This document shows, piece by piece, positions 39,829 to 48,674 of a stretch of DNA of 64,000 nucleotides. This stretch comes from 70-18 sp041691815 (lineage in GTDB: Bacteria; Pseudomonadota; Alphaproteobacteria; Acetobacterales; Acetobacteraceae): assembly GCA_041691815.1 (NCBI GenBank), contig JBEPTZ010000001.1:46397-110396 (forward strand), given 5' to 3'. Each line of letters begins with the position of its first letter. The stretch's first letter is position 1. Made by a program: the position numbers and the translations under genes. The notes beneath the pieces were generated by a model that was given only the letters and a program-made list of their open reading frames with translations, was not told the DNA's origin and did not search any database.

Positions 39829-40793
39829 CAATGCACCCGCCGGTCGAGCAGCCGATGCACCACGTCGGTCAGCAGATTGGCCACCACCACGGTCGCCGAA
39901 ACCATCAATAGGATCGCCAGCATGGTCGGCGTGTCGCGCGACGCAATGCTGTCGAACAGCAACCGGCCGACACCAGGCCAGCCGAACACCGTCTCGATCA
40001 ACGCCGACCCGGCCAGCAGAAAGCCGGCATTGTAGCCGATCACCGTGATGATCGCCGGCGCCGCATTGCGCAGCACATGGTCCAGCATGATCCGCGTCTC
40101 GGAAGCCCCACGGGCGCGGGCGGCCAGCACGAATTCGGCGCGCAGCACCTCCACCGCCCGGGCGCGGGTAATCCGGGCGATCAGCGCGACATAACGCAAC
40201 GCCAGCGCGAAGGCCGGCAGCAGCAGGTAGCGCGCACCCTCCAGCACCCCGGCCCAGCCGGACGCCGCACCGCGCAACGGCGCGTCGCCCTGGCTCGGCA
40301 GCCAGCCGAGATGCACCGCGAACAGCAGGATCAGCAACTGCCCCACCCAGAATTCCGGCAACGCATAAGCAGCGGTGGAGCCCATCCGCACCACGCGATC
40401 CACCCAGCCGCCCGCCCGCCGCGCCGCCAGCAGCCCCAGCAGCACGCCGAGCAGCGCGGCGCTGCCCAGCGCAGTGCCGGTCAGCCGCAACGTGGCGCCC
40501 AGCCGCTCCCACACCAAAGTGGAAACCGGCATCCGATTGGCGAACGAATAGCCGAAATCACCCTCCGCCAGATGCCCCAGATAGCGCACCAGCCGCACCG
40601 GCATCGGCTTGTCCTGGCCATAGTCGACGCGAACCTTGGCGACATATTCCGCCGGCGCCGGGAAGTCGCCGACCAGCGCGGTCAGCGGGTCGCCCGGAGC
40701 CAGGGCGATCAGCATGAAGTTCATCACCGCCACGGCAAGCAGCAGCGGGATGGCGTGCAACAGGCGACGCAGGATGTAGGCCGGGAGACTCAT
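39828..40793 (-). CDS. Peptide-type ABC transporter permease (OppB/DppB-like)
   Basis: A 321-residue permease with the standard N-terminus MSLPAYILRRLLHAIPLLL, the periplasmic part (FGYSFANRMPVSTLVWERL), the EAA loop (FVLAARARGASETRIMLDHVL) and a C-terminal segment LTDVVHRLLDRRV. Its ATG lies 5 bases from the edge of a dispersed hairpin element, which separates it from the binding-protein gene of the same system. Confidence 0.92.
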   Translation of the reverse strand: MSLPAYILRRLLHAIPLLLAVAVMNFMLIALAPGDPLTALVGDFPAPAEYVAKVRVDYGQDKPMPVRLVRYLGHLAEGDFGYSFANRMPVSTLVWERLGATLRLTGTALGSAALLGVLLGLLAARRAGGWVDRVVRMGSTAAYALPEFWVGQLLILLFAVHLGWLPSQGDAPLRGAASGWAGVLEGARYLLLPAFALALRYVALIARITRARAVEVLRAEFVLAARARGASETRIMLDHVLRNAAPAIITVIGYNAGFLLAGSALIETVFGWPGVGRLLFDSIASRDTPTMLAILLMVSATVVVANLLTDVVHRLLDRRVH

Positions 40794-40798
40794 GAGGG

Positions 40799-40930
40799 GG
40801 AAGCAAGTCTTCTTTGTTTGAAAACAAAGAAGCAAAAAAACTTCATCCCCTGGAGTGTACGGAGTCTCCCGCGCGCCACTGTTGCAAGGCGGATGAAAAA
40901 GTTCTTTTTTTCAAAAAAGAACACGCTTCC
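40799..40930. repeat. Full dispersed hairpin element (copy 5 of 9), inside a transporter operon
   Basis: 132 bp from GGAAG (40799) to CTTCC (40930). The left hairpin is CTTCTTTGTTTG/AAAACAAAGAAG, then CAAAAAAACTTCATCC, a core including GGAGTGTACGGAGTCTCC, GGATGAAAAAG, and the right hairpin GTTCTTTTTTTC/AAAAAAGAAC. CTTCATCC and GGATGAA pair across the core. It fills the gap between the binding-protein stop (40935) and the permease start (40793). This may set a lower level of permease than binding protein. Confidence 0.9.
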
Positions 40931-40934
40931 TTGC

Positions 40935-42485
40935 TCAGGCAAGCGTCACCCCACCCCACTGATCGCGCGCATCGATCGCCGGCCACAGTCCGGTCAGCCG
41001 CTTGCTGGCGAAATCGGCGGTCTCTTCGTCAAACAGCACGAAACTCGGCAGGTCCTCGTTCAGGATCGCCTGCAGCTTGCGGTAAAGCTCGGCGCGGTGG
41101 TTGCGGTCCGGCGCGGTGGCGGCCTCGGCGAGCAGCGCGTCCACCTCCTTGTTCGAATAGCCGGAGGCGTTGGTGAACGGGCCGCCGGTGGTGTTGGTCT
41201 GGTAGATACGGTGATAGCCGATCGCCGGATCGCCGGCCGAAAAATACGATTGCAGCGTGATATCGAATGCATGCTTCTTGAACACGGTATCGAGCGCCAC
41301 CGCGCGCTCCAGCGCGATGATCTCGATCGGCATGCCGATGCCGCGCAGATTGTCGCGCATGATCGCGGCGACGGCGCGCAGTTGCGGCCGGGCGGCGTCG
41401 CGTACCACGCGGATGGTCTCGCCCTTATAGCCGGCCTCCTTCAGCATCGCGCGGGCCAGCGCCGGGTCGTGCTTGTACTTCACGTCATAGCGGTCGGCCG
41501 GGTCGAGCAGCCAGGCAAAGCCGTCGCCGAACGCGCCGTAGCCGGGGCGCGCCAGCCCGTTCATCACCTGCGCCACCATCCGCGTGCGGTCCAGCACATG
41601 CGCCAGCGCCTGTCGGGCGCGCTTGTCGGCGAACACGCCGTGCGCGGTGTTGTACATCGCGAAATACACCGCCGGGATATTGACGCCCTTGCGATGCTGC
41701 AGCTTGGCTTCCTTCAGCAGCCGCACCTCGTCGGGCTTCGGCAAATAGAAATCGACGATCGCGTCCACCTCGCCGGTTTCCAGGCCGGAAGCGCGGTTGG
41801 CCGGCTGCGGGATGACCTGGAAGATCAGCTTGTCCAGCCCGGTCTTGCCCCACCAGCCCTCATTGCGCACCAGCGTCACCGCGCTGCCGCGGGTAAAACT
41901 GGCGAATTTGTACGGCCCGGTGCCAACCGGGGTAAGATTGGCCTGGTTGGCAGTGATATCGGTGCCGGCATACAGATGCTTGGGCAGAATCGGCGCCTCG
42001 AACACCGACATCTGCACCAGAAACGGCGCGTAGGCTTTCTCCAGCGTGATCTCCACGGTCTGCGCATCGGGCGCGGTCACCTTGGCGCCGACATTCTTCA
42101 GCATGCCGGCGGTGCGCGGGTGGTATTTGGCCAGCACCTCCTCGAAGGTGAACACCACGTCGTCAGCGGTGAACGGCTTGCCGTCATGCCAGGTCACGCC
42201 GTCGCGCAGCGTGAAGCGGTAGCTCTTGCCGTCCGGCGTGAAGCTCCATCTGGTCGCCAGCGACGGCCGGGCGTTCCAGTCCCGGTCGGTCCACACCAAC
42301 CCCTCGAAAATCTTGGCGCCGACATCGCCAACCGCATAGCCGGTAGACAGCGCCGGATTGAAAGTCGGCGGATCGGCGTCGACCCCCAGCACCGCCACCC
42401 GCTCGGCGGCCTCGGCAGGGCGGATGCGGCCAACCAGCGGCGCTGTGGCAGCGAGAGCGGCAAAGCCGCGGCGGGTGAGACTCAT
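40935..42485 (-). CDS. Peptide-type ABC transporter substrate-binding protein (SBP family 5)
   Basis: A 516-residue periplasmic protein. The N-terminus (SLTRRGFAALAATAP) is a probable twin-arginine signal, cleaved near AEAAE (about 27). Family 5 motifs: DADPPTFNPALSTGYAVGD, TLRDGVTWHDGKPFTADDVV and RQALAHVLDRTRMV. The ligand is unknown. It overlaps the amidohydrolase gene by ATGA, suggesting that the imported compound is an N-acyl amino acid or peptide-like amide. Confidence 0.92.
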   Translation of the reverse strand: MSLTRRGFAALAATAPLVGRIRPAEAAERVAVLGVDADPPTFNPALSTGYAVGDVGAKIFEGLVWTDRDWNARPSLATRWSFTPDGKSYRFTLRDGVTWHDGKPFTADDVVFTFEEVLAKYHPRTAGMLKNVGAKVTAPDAQTVEITLEKAYAPFLVQMSVFEAPILPKHLYAGTDITANQANLTPVGTGPYKFASFTRGSAVTLVRNEGWWGKTGLDKLIFQVIPQPANRASGLETGEVDAIVDFYLPKPDEVRLLKEAKLQHRKGVNIPAVYFAMYNTAHGVFADKRARQALAHVLDRTRMVAQVMNGLARPGYGAFGDGFAWLLDPADRYDVKYKHDPALARAMLKEAGYKGETIRVVRDAARPQLRAVAAIMRDNLRGIGMPIEIIALERAVALDTVFKKHAFDITLQSYFSAGDPAIGYHRIYQTNTTGGPFTNASGYSNKEVDALLAEAATAPDRNHRAELYRKLQAILNEDLPSFVLFDEETADFASKRLTGLWPAIDARDQWGGVTLA

Positions 42486-43765
42486 GGGCTGGGTTCCTGC
42501 ACGAGAAGGGTCCGGGCGATGCGGGTGAACAGCGCGACGCCGGCCTCCAGCGTCGCCTCATCAATGTCGAAATCCACCGCGTGATGCACAGCGGCCAGGT
42601 CGGAGCCGAGGATGAAATACGCCGCCCGGCCGCCGCGCCGCTGCACCGCGCGCATCATGAAGGTGGCATCGTCACCGCCGCCGATCGACCACTCCGGCAC
42701 CACCTCCAGCAGCCCGGCGCCGGCCGCGGCGACGATGGCGGCAGCTTCCGGCGAGGTATCGGCGCTGATCGTCTCGCCCATGATCTGGGTGCTGACCGTA
42801 ACCCCCTGCATCGCCGCCGCCCCCTGCAGCACCTGCTCGGCGCGCTCGACCATATAGGCAAGGCCGGCATCGCTCTCGCCGCGCACCTCGATCAGCATCT
42901 CGGCGCGGTCGGCGATGATATTGCGCCCGGTGCCGGCGACGAGCCGGCCGACATTGACATGGGTGGTCTCGCTGGCGTGCCGCGCGATGCCGTGCAACCC
43001 AAGTGCCGCGCTCGCCGCAGCAAGCAGCGCATTACGGCCCTCCTGCGGCCCCATCGCGGCATGCGCGGCGCGGCCGCTGAAGGTCACATCGATCTTGCGT
43101 GAGAACAGGAAGCCGGTGGCGACCGCCGCCAGCTTGCCGCTCGGCAGCAGGCAGCCGAGATGGCCACAGAAGAACCAGTCGACATCGTCGACAACCCCGG
43201 CCTCCACCATCGGTTTCGCGCCGCGCCCGCCTTCCTCGGCCGGCTGGAACACCAGCCGCAGCCGGCCGCGCCAGTCGGGGTCGGCGGCGAGTGCGGCGGC
43301 CACGGTAAGCCCGATCGCGGTATGCCCGTCATGGCCGCAGGCATGCATCGTGCCCGGGCGGGCCGAGGCATAGCCGCCCTCGTTCGGCCGATGCCCGGCG
43401 GCGGCGGTCTCCGGCACCGGCAGCGCGTCCATATCGAAGCGGAACGCCAGCACCGGGCCATCGCCGCGTTGCAACTCGGCGACCACGCCGGTCTGCCCGC
43501 CGGGCATGCGGGCGATCCAGTGCTCGGGGGCGCCGGCGGCGCGGGCGGCGTCCTGCGCGGCGGCAACGGCAGCCTCGGAAGGACGGCCGGCCATCGCCTC
43601 GGCGCGCATCACCTCCGGCCCGACCCGCACCGCATAGCCAAGCCCGGCCAGCGTCTCGGCGGCGAGGGCGGCGGTGCGGTATTCCAGAAAGCCGGTTTCC
43701 GGAAACGCATGCAGGTCGCGGCGCAGCGCCACCACGCCAGGCAGGTTGGCACCGTGGCCGTCCAT
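42482..43765 (-). CDS. M20 family amidohydrolase (aminobenzoyl-glutamate/N-acyl amino acid hydrolase-like)
   Basis: A 427-residue metallohydrolase of the M20D group. Metal and catalytic residues lie in MHACGHDGHTA, FQPAEEGGRGAKPM, and HH within LAAVHHAVDFDID; a dimerisation domain sits at about 210-330. Family members release amino acids from N-acyl amino acids, IAA conjugates or p-aminobenzoyl-glutamate. First gene of the transporter operon, 73 bp divergent from the phosphoribosyltransferase gene. Confidence 0.88.
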   Translation of the reverse strand: MDGHGANLPGVVALRRDLHAFPETGFLEYRTAALAAETLAGLGYAVRVGPEVMRAEAMAGRPSEAAVAAAQDAARAAGAPEHWIARMPGGQTGVVAELQRGDGPVLAFRFDMDALPVPETAAAGHRPNEGGYASARPGTMHACGHDGHTAIGLTVAAALAADPDWRGRLRLVFQPAEEGGRGAKPMVEAGVVDDVDWFFCGHLGCLLPSGKLAAVATGFLFSRKIDVTFSGRAAHAAMGPQEGRNALLAAASAALGLHGIARHASETTHVNVGRLVAGTGRNIIADRAEMLIEVRGESDAGLAYMVERAEQVLQGAAAMQGVTVSTQIMGETISADTSPEAAAIVAAAGAGLLEVVPEWSIGGGDDATFMMRAVQRRGGRAAYFILGSDLAAVHHAVDFDIDEATLEAGVALFTRIARTLLVQEPSP

Positions 43766-43838
43766 CTCGCTCTCCTTCAGATCACGGCCAAATTACGCCC
43801 GTCTTGCTGCGGTGCAAGAGGAATGCGACGCTTCCGCG

Positions 43839-44522
43839 ATGGACGATATGCATCTGGAACATGGCGCCTTCTGGCAGGACTTCGCACCGCTGCCGCCACG
43901 CCCGGCGCAGGGTTGGCGCACGGTCTATCCCGCCCGTATGCCCGACGGCACCGCATTGTGGCTGCCGCTGCGTGAGCTCGGCGAGACGGCGGTGGCCGGC
44001 CTGATCGCCAACCAGACCAGCTTCGCGGTGCAAGACCGCCTGATCGCCTGGCTCACCGAGCGGGTGGCCGGTCTCGGCGCAGAGATCGTCGTCGGGCTGC
44101 CGACGCTCGGCCACGCGGTGGCACCGGGCCTGGCGCGCGGCCTGGGGCACACAAACTGGGCAGCCGCCGGCTACTCCCGCAAGTTGTGGTACGAGGAGCG
44201 CCTCTCGGTCTCGGTCGCCTCGATCACCACGCCCGACAGCCGCCGGCTATGGCTCGACCCGCGGGTGCGCGGCTGGCTGGAGGGGCGGCGGGTGCTGCTG
44301 GTCGACGACGTGCTGAGCACCGGCCGCTCGATCGGCGCCGGGCTGGCGCTGCTGGAAGCCGCCGGCATCCGCCCGGTGGCGGTGGCGGCGCTGATGACGC
44401 AGACCCGGCGCTGGCAGCAGGGCTGGGACGCCACAATCCCGGTGGTCTCGGCCTTCGCGACACCGCTGTTCCACCGCACAACGGACGGCTATTGGCTGGA
44501 GGAAGCGGCATGCACGACCTGA
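43839..44522 (+). CDS. Phosphoribosyltransferase family protein
   Basis: A 227-residue protein with the PRPP-binding loop RVLLVDDVLSTGRSIGAG around residue 155, the type I PRTase signature. The hood region (AAGYSRKLWYEERLSVSV) is not one I can assign to a named enzyme. It overlaps adenine deaminase by 13 bp in another frame, so a purine base is a reasonable substrate guess. The ATG at 43839 was chosen; another at 43848 is in frame. Confidence 0.8.
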   Translation: MDDMHLEHGAFWQDFAPLPPRPAQGWRTVYPARMPDGTALWLPLRELGETAVAGLIANQTSFAVQDRLIAWLTERVAGLGAEIVVGLPTLGHAVAPGLARGLGHTNWAAAGYSRKLWYEERLSVSVASITTPDSRRLWLDPRVRGWLEGRRVLLVDDVLSTGRSIGAGLALLEAAGIRPVAVAALMTQTRRWQQGWDATIPVVSAFATPLFHRTTDGYWLEEAACTT

Positions 44523-46270
44523 ACAATCCGGCCCTGCGCGCGCGGGCGATCCGGGCGGCGCGCGGGCTGGCGCCGTTCGACGTGCTGATCACCGGCGCCA
44601 CGCTGGCCGACGTGGCGACCGGCGAGTTGCGCCCCGCCGATATCGGTCTGGTCGGCCCGTTGATCGCCAGCACCCACGCGTCCGGCAGCCGCAGCGATGC
44701 CGCCCGCGTGGTGGATGCCACCGGGCTGGTCGCCGCCCCCGGGCTGATCGACATGCACCTGCACATCGAAAGCTCGATGGCCACCCCGCGCCGCTACGCC
44801 GAAACGGTGGTGCCACAGGGCACCACGACGATCTGCTGGGACCCGCATGAAGTCGGCAACGTGATGGGGCTGGAAGGCGTCCGCTGGGCCGCGGCCGCCT
44901 CGCGCGACCTGCCGCTACGCATCCTGCTGCTGGCCCCTTCCTGCGTGCCCTCGGCGCCAGGGCTGGAACTGGCCGGCGCCGCGTTCGACGGCCCGGAAAT
45001 GGCCGAAATGCTGTCCTGGCCGGAAGTCGCCGGCGTCGCCGAGGTGATGGACATGCGCGGCGTGCTGGAAGGCTCGGCACGGATGCGGGCAGTGGTCGGC
45101 GCCGGCCTCGCCGCCGGCAAGCTGGTCTGCGGCCACGGCCGCGGCCTGGGCGGCGCCGACCTGGCCGGCTTTGCCGCCGCGGGCATCGGCTCGGACCACG
45201 AAATCACCTCCGGCGACGACATCCTGGCCAAGCTGCGCGCTGGCTTCACCATTGAACTGCGCGGCTCGCACGACTACGTGCTGCCCGGCGTGGTTGCCGC
45301 ACTGGCCACCCTGCCGCGTCTGCCGCCGACCCTCACCCTCTGCACCGACGACATCTTCCCCGACGACCTCGCCGCCGCCGGCGGCATGAACGACGTGCTG
45401 CGCCGCCTGGTCGGCTACGGCATGGCGCCGCTCGACGCCCTCCGCTGCGCCACCCTGCAAGCCGCCCTGCGCCTGAAACGCGACGACCTGGGCCTGCTGG
45501 CGCCGGGCCGCCGGGCGGATATCGTGCTGTTCCACGATCTCACCGCCTTCCGCGCCGCCCGCGTGTTCGCCTCCGGCCAGGAGGTCGCGGCGGATGGCCA
45601 ACTGCTCGCCCCGGCCCGCCCCGACCCGGTGCCGCTGCCTGGCGCCTCGGTGAAGGTGCCGCGGCTGGCGCCCTCCGACTTCCGCCTCGCCGCCAACGGC
45701 ACCCGCGTCCGCCTGCGCACCGTCGACAAGCCGCGTTTCACCGAATGGGGCGAGACCGACGCCGCAGTCGCCGACGGCGCCGTGCTGCTGCCCGAGGGTG
45801 CGGTGATGATGGCCGTCATCCACCGCCACGGCCGCGCCGCCCCCACCCCGATGCTCGGCATCCTGCGCGGCTGGGGCAGCTGGACCGGCGCCATCGCCAG
45901 CACCGTGGTCCACGACAGCCACAACCTGCTCGTTCTCGGCCGCGACCCCGCCGACATGGCCGCCGCCGCCAACGCGGTGATCGCAGCCCAGGGCGGCGTG
46001 GCGGTGGCCCGGGCCGGCGCCGTCACCGCGCTGCTCGCGCTCCCCGTCTGCGGCCTGCTCTCCGACGCCCCCACTGCCGAAGTCGCCACCGACTTCGCCG
46101 CCCTGCGCCGCGCCGCCGCCGCGATCAGCGACTGGCCACCGCCGCTGGCCTCAATCAAGTCGGTGTTCGGCGCCAGCCTGGCATGCAATCCGGGGCCGCA
46201 CGTGACCGATATCGGACTGGCGGATGGGACCACCGGAACCGTCTATCGAAGTGCCATCATCACAGGATAA
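44510..46270 (+). CDS. ade: Adenine deaminase
   Basis: The 586-residue amidohydrolase-superfamily enzyme converts adenine to hypoxanthine and ammonia. The metal site begins with DMHLHIESSM (HxH). VPQGTTTICWDPHEVGNVMG is characteristic of bacterial adenine deaminase, as is the C-terminal Ade domain. Start ATG 44510 overlaps the phosphoribosyltransferase gene, so the pair is translationally coupled for purine salvage. Its TAA touches the next dispersed element. Confidence 0.95.
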   Translation: MHDLNNPALRARAIRAARGLAPFDVLITGATLADVATGELRPADIGLVGPLIASTHASGSRSDAARVVDATGLVAAPGLIDMHLHIESSMATPRRYAETVVPQGTTTICWDPHEVGNVMGLEGVRWAAAASRDLPLRILLLAPSCVPSAPGLELAGAAFDGPEMAEMLSWPEVAGVAEVMDMRGVLEGSARMRAVVGAGLAAGKLVCGHGRGLGGADLAGFAAAGIGSDHEITSGDDILAKLRAGFTIELRGSHDYVLPGVVAALATLPRLPPTLTLCTDDIFPDDLAAAGGMNDVLRRLVGYGMAPLDALRCATLQAALRLKRDDLGLLAPGRRADIVLFHDLTAFRAARVFASGQEVAADGQLLAPARPDPVPLPGASVKVPRLAPSDFRLAANGTRVRLRTVDKPRFTEWGETDAAVADGAVLLPEGAVMMAVIHRHGRAAPTPMLGILRGWGSWTGAIASTVVHDSHNLLVLGRDPADMAAAANAVIAAQGGVAVARAGAVTALLALPVCGLLSDAPTAEVATDFAALRRAAAAISDWPPPLASIKSVFGASLACNPGPHVTDIGLADGTTGTVYRSAIITG

Positions 46271-46416
46271 GGAAGCGGTTCTTTTTTTGCAAAAAAGAAC
46301 CAAAAAACTTCATCCGCCTTGCACGTGCGATGCGGTGGAGACGCCGGAGTCTCCACAAATCTGGTGTTGCAAGGCGGATAAAAAAGCTTCTTTGTTTTCA
46401 AACAAAGAAGACTTCC
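46271..46416. repeat. Full dispersed hairpin element (copy 6 of 9), between convergent genes
   Basis: Occupies the complete gap between the ade TAA and the TAG (46417-46419) of the converging HAD gene. Order: GGTTCTTTTTTTG/CAAAAAAGAACC hairpin, AAAAAACTTC, then a 12-bp stem ATCCGCCTTGCA/TGCAAGGCGGAT enclosing GTGGAGAC/GTCTCCAC, then GCTTCTTTGTTT/AAACAAAGAAGC and CTTCC. This copy shows the nested folding most clearly. Confidence 0.92.
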
Positions 46417-47277
46417 CTACCAGACAAACCTCGGCACACACGCCAGCGGCGCCAGCCCGGCATGTCGCGCCGCCGCATCGATCCGCGCCGGATCGCCGCC
46501 GAGTTCGGCGCCATGTATCCCCCCCAGCACCCAGCACGCCGCGATCCCCACCGAGGCGGCGCCGGCGATATCGGTGCGCAGCGCGTCGCCCACCGCCAGC
46601 ACCCGCTCCTTCGGCATTTCCAGCATTTCGAGTACCGGCGCGTAGATTGCCGGGTCCGGCTTGCCGATCCAGCGCGCCTGCCCGCCGAGCGCCTCGTAGC
46701 GCTGGGTCAGCGCGCCGGCGCAGATCACCCGGTTGCCGCCGCGCAGCACCTCCAGGTCAGGGTTGGCGCACAGCATCGGCAGCCCGGCGGCGCGGCAGGC
46801 GGCGAGGATTTCCTCCCAGTCGGCGATTGTGGTGGCGTCGCCGGTATCGCTCGGCCCGGTGTTCAGCACGAAGCTGGCCTCGCGCGGATGCTCCACCTGG
46901 GTCAGGTGCAGCGCCTCGATCACGTTGCGGTCGCGTGGCGGGCCGAGATGGAACACCCGCTCGCCGAGTTCCTGCGCCCATACATCCGGCCGGTCGCGCA
47001 GCAGCCGATGCGTCGCCTCGCCGCTGGTCATGATGCCGTGATAGAGCTCGTCGTGGATGCCCATCGCGCGCATCCCCTCCTGCGCCACATGGGCGCGGCG
47101 CGGCGCGTTGGACAGCAGCACGGCGCGCTTGCCGGCGTCGCGGATGCGGGTGAGGCAGTCCACGGCGCCCGGATAGGGCCGCACGCCGTCGTGAATCACC
47201 CCCCATAAATCGAGAATAAACCCGTCGAATTCCGCTGAAAGTGGTGCGAAATGGTCCAAAAACCGCATCGCGCTCAT
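46417..47277 (-). CDS. HAD-superfamily hydrolase, subfamily IIA (TIGR01459-like)
   Basis: A 286-residue phosphatase-like protein. HAD motif I is FDGFILDLWGVIHDG, motif II is LLSNAPRR (Ser), and motifs III/IV are in WIGKPDPAIY and VLAVGDALRTDIAGAASVG. The IIA cap lies between. The family resembles NagD and p-nitrophenyl phosphatases; its substrate is not established. Start ATG 47277 overlaps the pyrD stop as ATGA, so it is translated with pyrD and might act on a pyrimidine nucleotide. Confidence 0.88.
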   Translation of the reverse strand: MSAMRFLDHFAPLSAEFDGFILDLWGVIHDGVRPYPGAVDCLTRIRDAGKRAVLLSNAPRRAHVAQEGMRAMGIHDELYHGIMTSGEATHRLLRDRPDVWAQELGERVFHLGPPRDRNVIEALHLTQVEHPREASFVLNTGPSDTGDATTIADWEEILAACRAAGLPMLCANPDLEVLRGGNRVICAGALTQRYEALGGQARWIGKPDPAIYAPVLEMLEMPKERVLAVGDALRTDIAGAASVGIAACWVLGGIHGAELGGDPARIDAAARHAGLAPLACVPRFVW

Positions 47278-48341
47278 CGCCGGAATCCCTGGTTGGAAAG
47301 GTCAGCGCCGATCGCGTCGGACAGCCGCTCGAAGCCCTGTGCCAGCAGCGCCGCCAGCAACTCCCGCTTCAATCGGCCGATCAGCGCCGGGCCGCCATAG
47401 GCGAAGCCGGTATAAAGCTGCACCAGGCTGGCGCCGGCGCGGATTTTCACCAGCGCATCGGCACCGCTGGCCACGCCGCCGACGCCGATCAGCAGCAGCC
47501 GTCCGGCCGCCTGGCGCGCCACATGTGCCAGTGCCGCGGTGGACGCATCGAACAGCGGCGCCCCCGACAGCCCGCCCGGCTGCCGCGCCTGGCCGCTGCG
47601 CAGGCCGGGGGGGCGGGCGATGGTGGTGTTGGAAACGATCAGCCCCTGCACCCCCTCGGCGACGCAGGTCTCGACGATCGCCGCCAGCCCCTGTTCGGAG
47701 AGATCGGGCGCCACCTTCACCAGCAGCGGTGGGTGCTGCGGCACGGCGGCCGCCACCGCCTGCAGGATGGCGCGCAGCCGGGTTTCGCCCTGCAGGTCGC
47801 GCAGCCCCGGCGTGTTCGGCGAGGAGACGTTGATCACGATGTAATCGGCATGCGGCGCCACCGCGGCGACCAGCGCCGGGTAGTCGCGTTCCGGCTGGGC
47901 GCCGTCCTTGTTGATGCCGATATTGGCGCCGACCGGCACAGGGCCGCGCGGGTAGGCGGCGAGGTTGGGCAGATAGGCCTCGATGCCGGCGTTGTTGAAG
48001 CCCATGCGGTTGATCACCGCCCGGTCTTCCTCCAGCCGGAACAGCCTGGGGCGCGGGTTGCCGGCCTGTGGCCGCGGCGTCACGGTGCCGGCTTCCACCA
48101 GCCCGAAACCCAGCCGGGCCAGCGGCGCCAGCGCCACCGCGTTCTTGTCGAAGCCGGCCGCCAGCCCGATCGGGTTGCTGAAATGCAGCCCCAGCGCGTC
48201 GATCGCCAGCCGCGGATCGTCGGGCCTGGCATCGCGCCCGGCGAGGCCCAGCCGCAGCGCCCGCAACGCCAGTTCGTGCGCCCGTTCGGCATCCATCTGG
48301 CGCATCAGGGGCAGCAGCGCCGAGGCGATTTTCGGAGTCAT
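47274..48341 (-). CDS. pyrD: Dihydroorotate dehydrogenase (quinone), class 2
   Basis: A 355-residue FMN enzyme oxidising dihydroorotate to orotate with ubiquinone at the inner membrane. Class 2 features: the N-terminal membrane-associating helices (ASALLPLMRQMDAERAHELALRAL), GLAAGFDKNAVAL, NRMGFNNAGIEAYL, the catalytic-base region VSSPNTPGLRDLQ and C-terminal GVGGVASGADAL / LYTGFAYGGPALI. Normal length for the class. Confidence 0.96.
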   Translation of the reverse strand: MTPKIASALLPLMRQMDAERAHELALRALRLGLAGRDARPDDPRLAIDALGLHFSNPIGLAAGFDKNAVALAPLARLGFGLVEAGTVTPRPQAGNPRPRLFRLEEDRAVINRMGFNNAGIEAYLPNLAAYPRGPVPVGANIGINKDGAQPERDYPALVAAVAPHADYIVINVSSPNTPGLRDLQGETRLRAILQAVAAAVPQHPPLLVKVAPDLSEQGLAAIVETCVAEGVQGLIVSNTTIARPPGLRSGQARQPGGLSGAPLFDASTAALAHVARQAAGRLLLIGVGGVASGADALVKIRAGASLVQLYTGFAYGGPALIGRLKRELLAALLAQGFERLSDAIGADLSNQGFRR

Positions 48342-48440
48342 GCGCGGTCAATGCAGCAAACCACGGCGGTTGGAAAGCGCGCGCTTGCACCGTGGCCCCG
48401 CTGACATGACATAATGGCTGGAACTGCCTGCGGAGCGCCG

Positions 48441-48674
48441 ATGACCCAAACCTGGGACGACCCCTATCTGGAAACCTGCTGCCGGGCGGCGCTGCACCGC
48501 ATGGTGCTGAGCGGCAGCCTCGGCCGGCCGGACGGGCTGAAGGACGGCCGCTGCCTGCATCGCCTCGCCGGCATGGGGCTGGCCTGCCTGGGCAGCGACC
48601 AGCGCTTCACCCCCACCCCGGCCGGCATCGCCCGGCATCGCCAGGAGATCTTGCACCAGCCGGCGGCGGTTTAG
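48441..48674 (+). CDS. Small uncharacterised protein, possibly a winged-helix fold
   Basis: 77 residues (MTQTWDDPYLETCC ... HQPAAV) with GGAG about 10 bases before the ATG and codon use like its neighbours. The C-terminal part, GLACLGSDQRFTPTPAGIARH, resembles the wing and last helix of small winged-helix proteins, but I do not recognise a family. Its stop overlaps the converging ATPase stop by 4 bases. Divergent from pyrD. Confidence 0.6.
   Translation: MTQTWDDPYLETCCRAALHRMVLSGSLGRPDGLKDGRCLHRLAGMGLACLGSDQRFTPTPAGIARHRQEILHQPAAV

Noticed and set aside
48414..48440. Earlier ATG for the 77-residue protein
   Set aside because: It lacks a ribosome binding site, whereas ATG 48441 has GGAG at a good distance.
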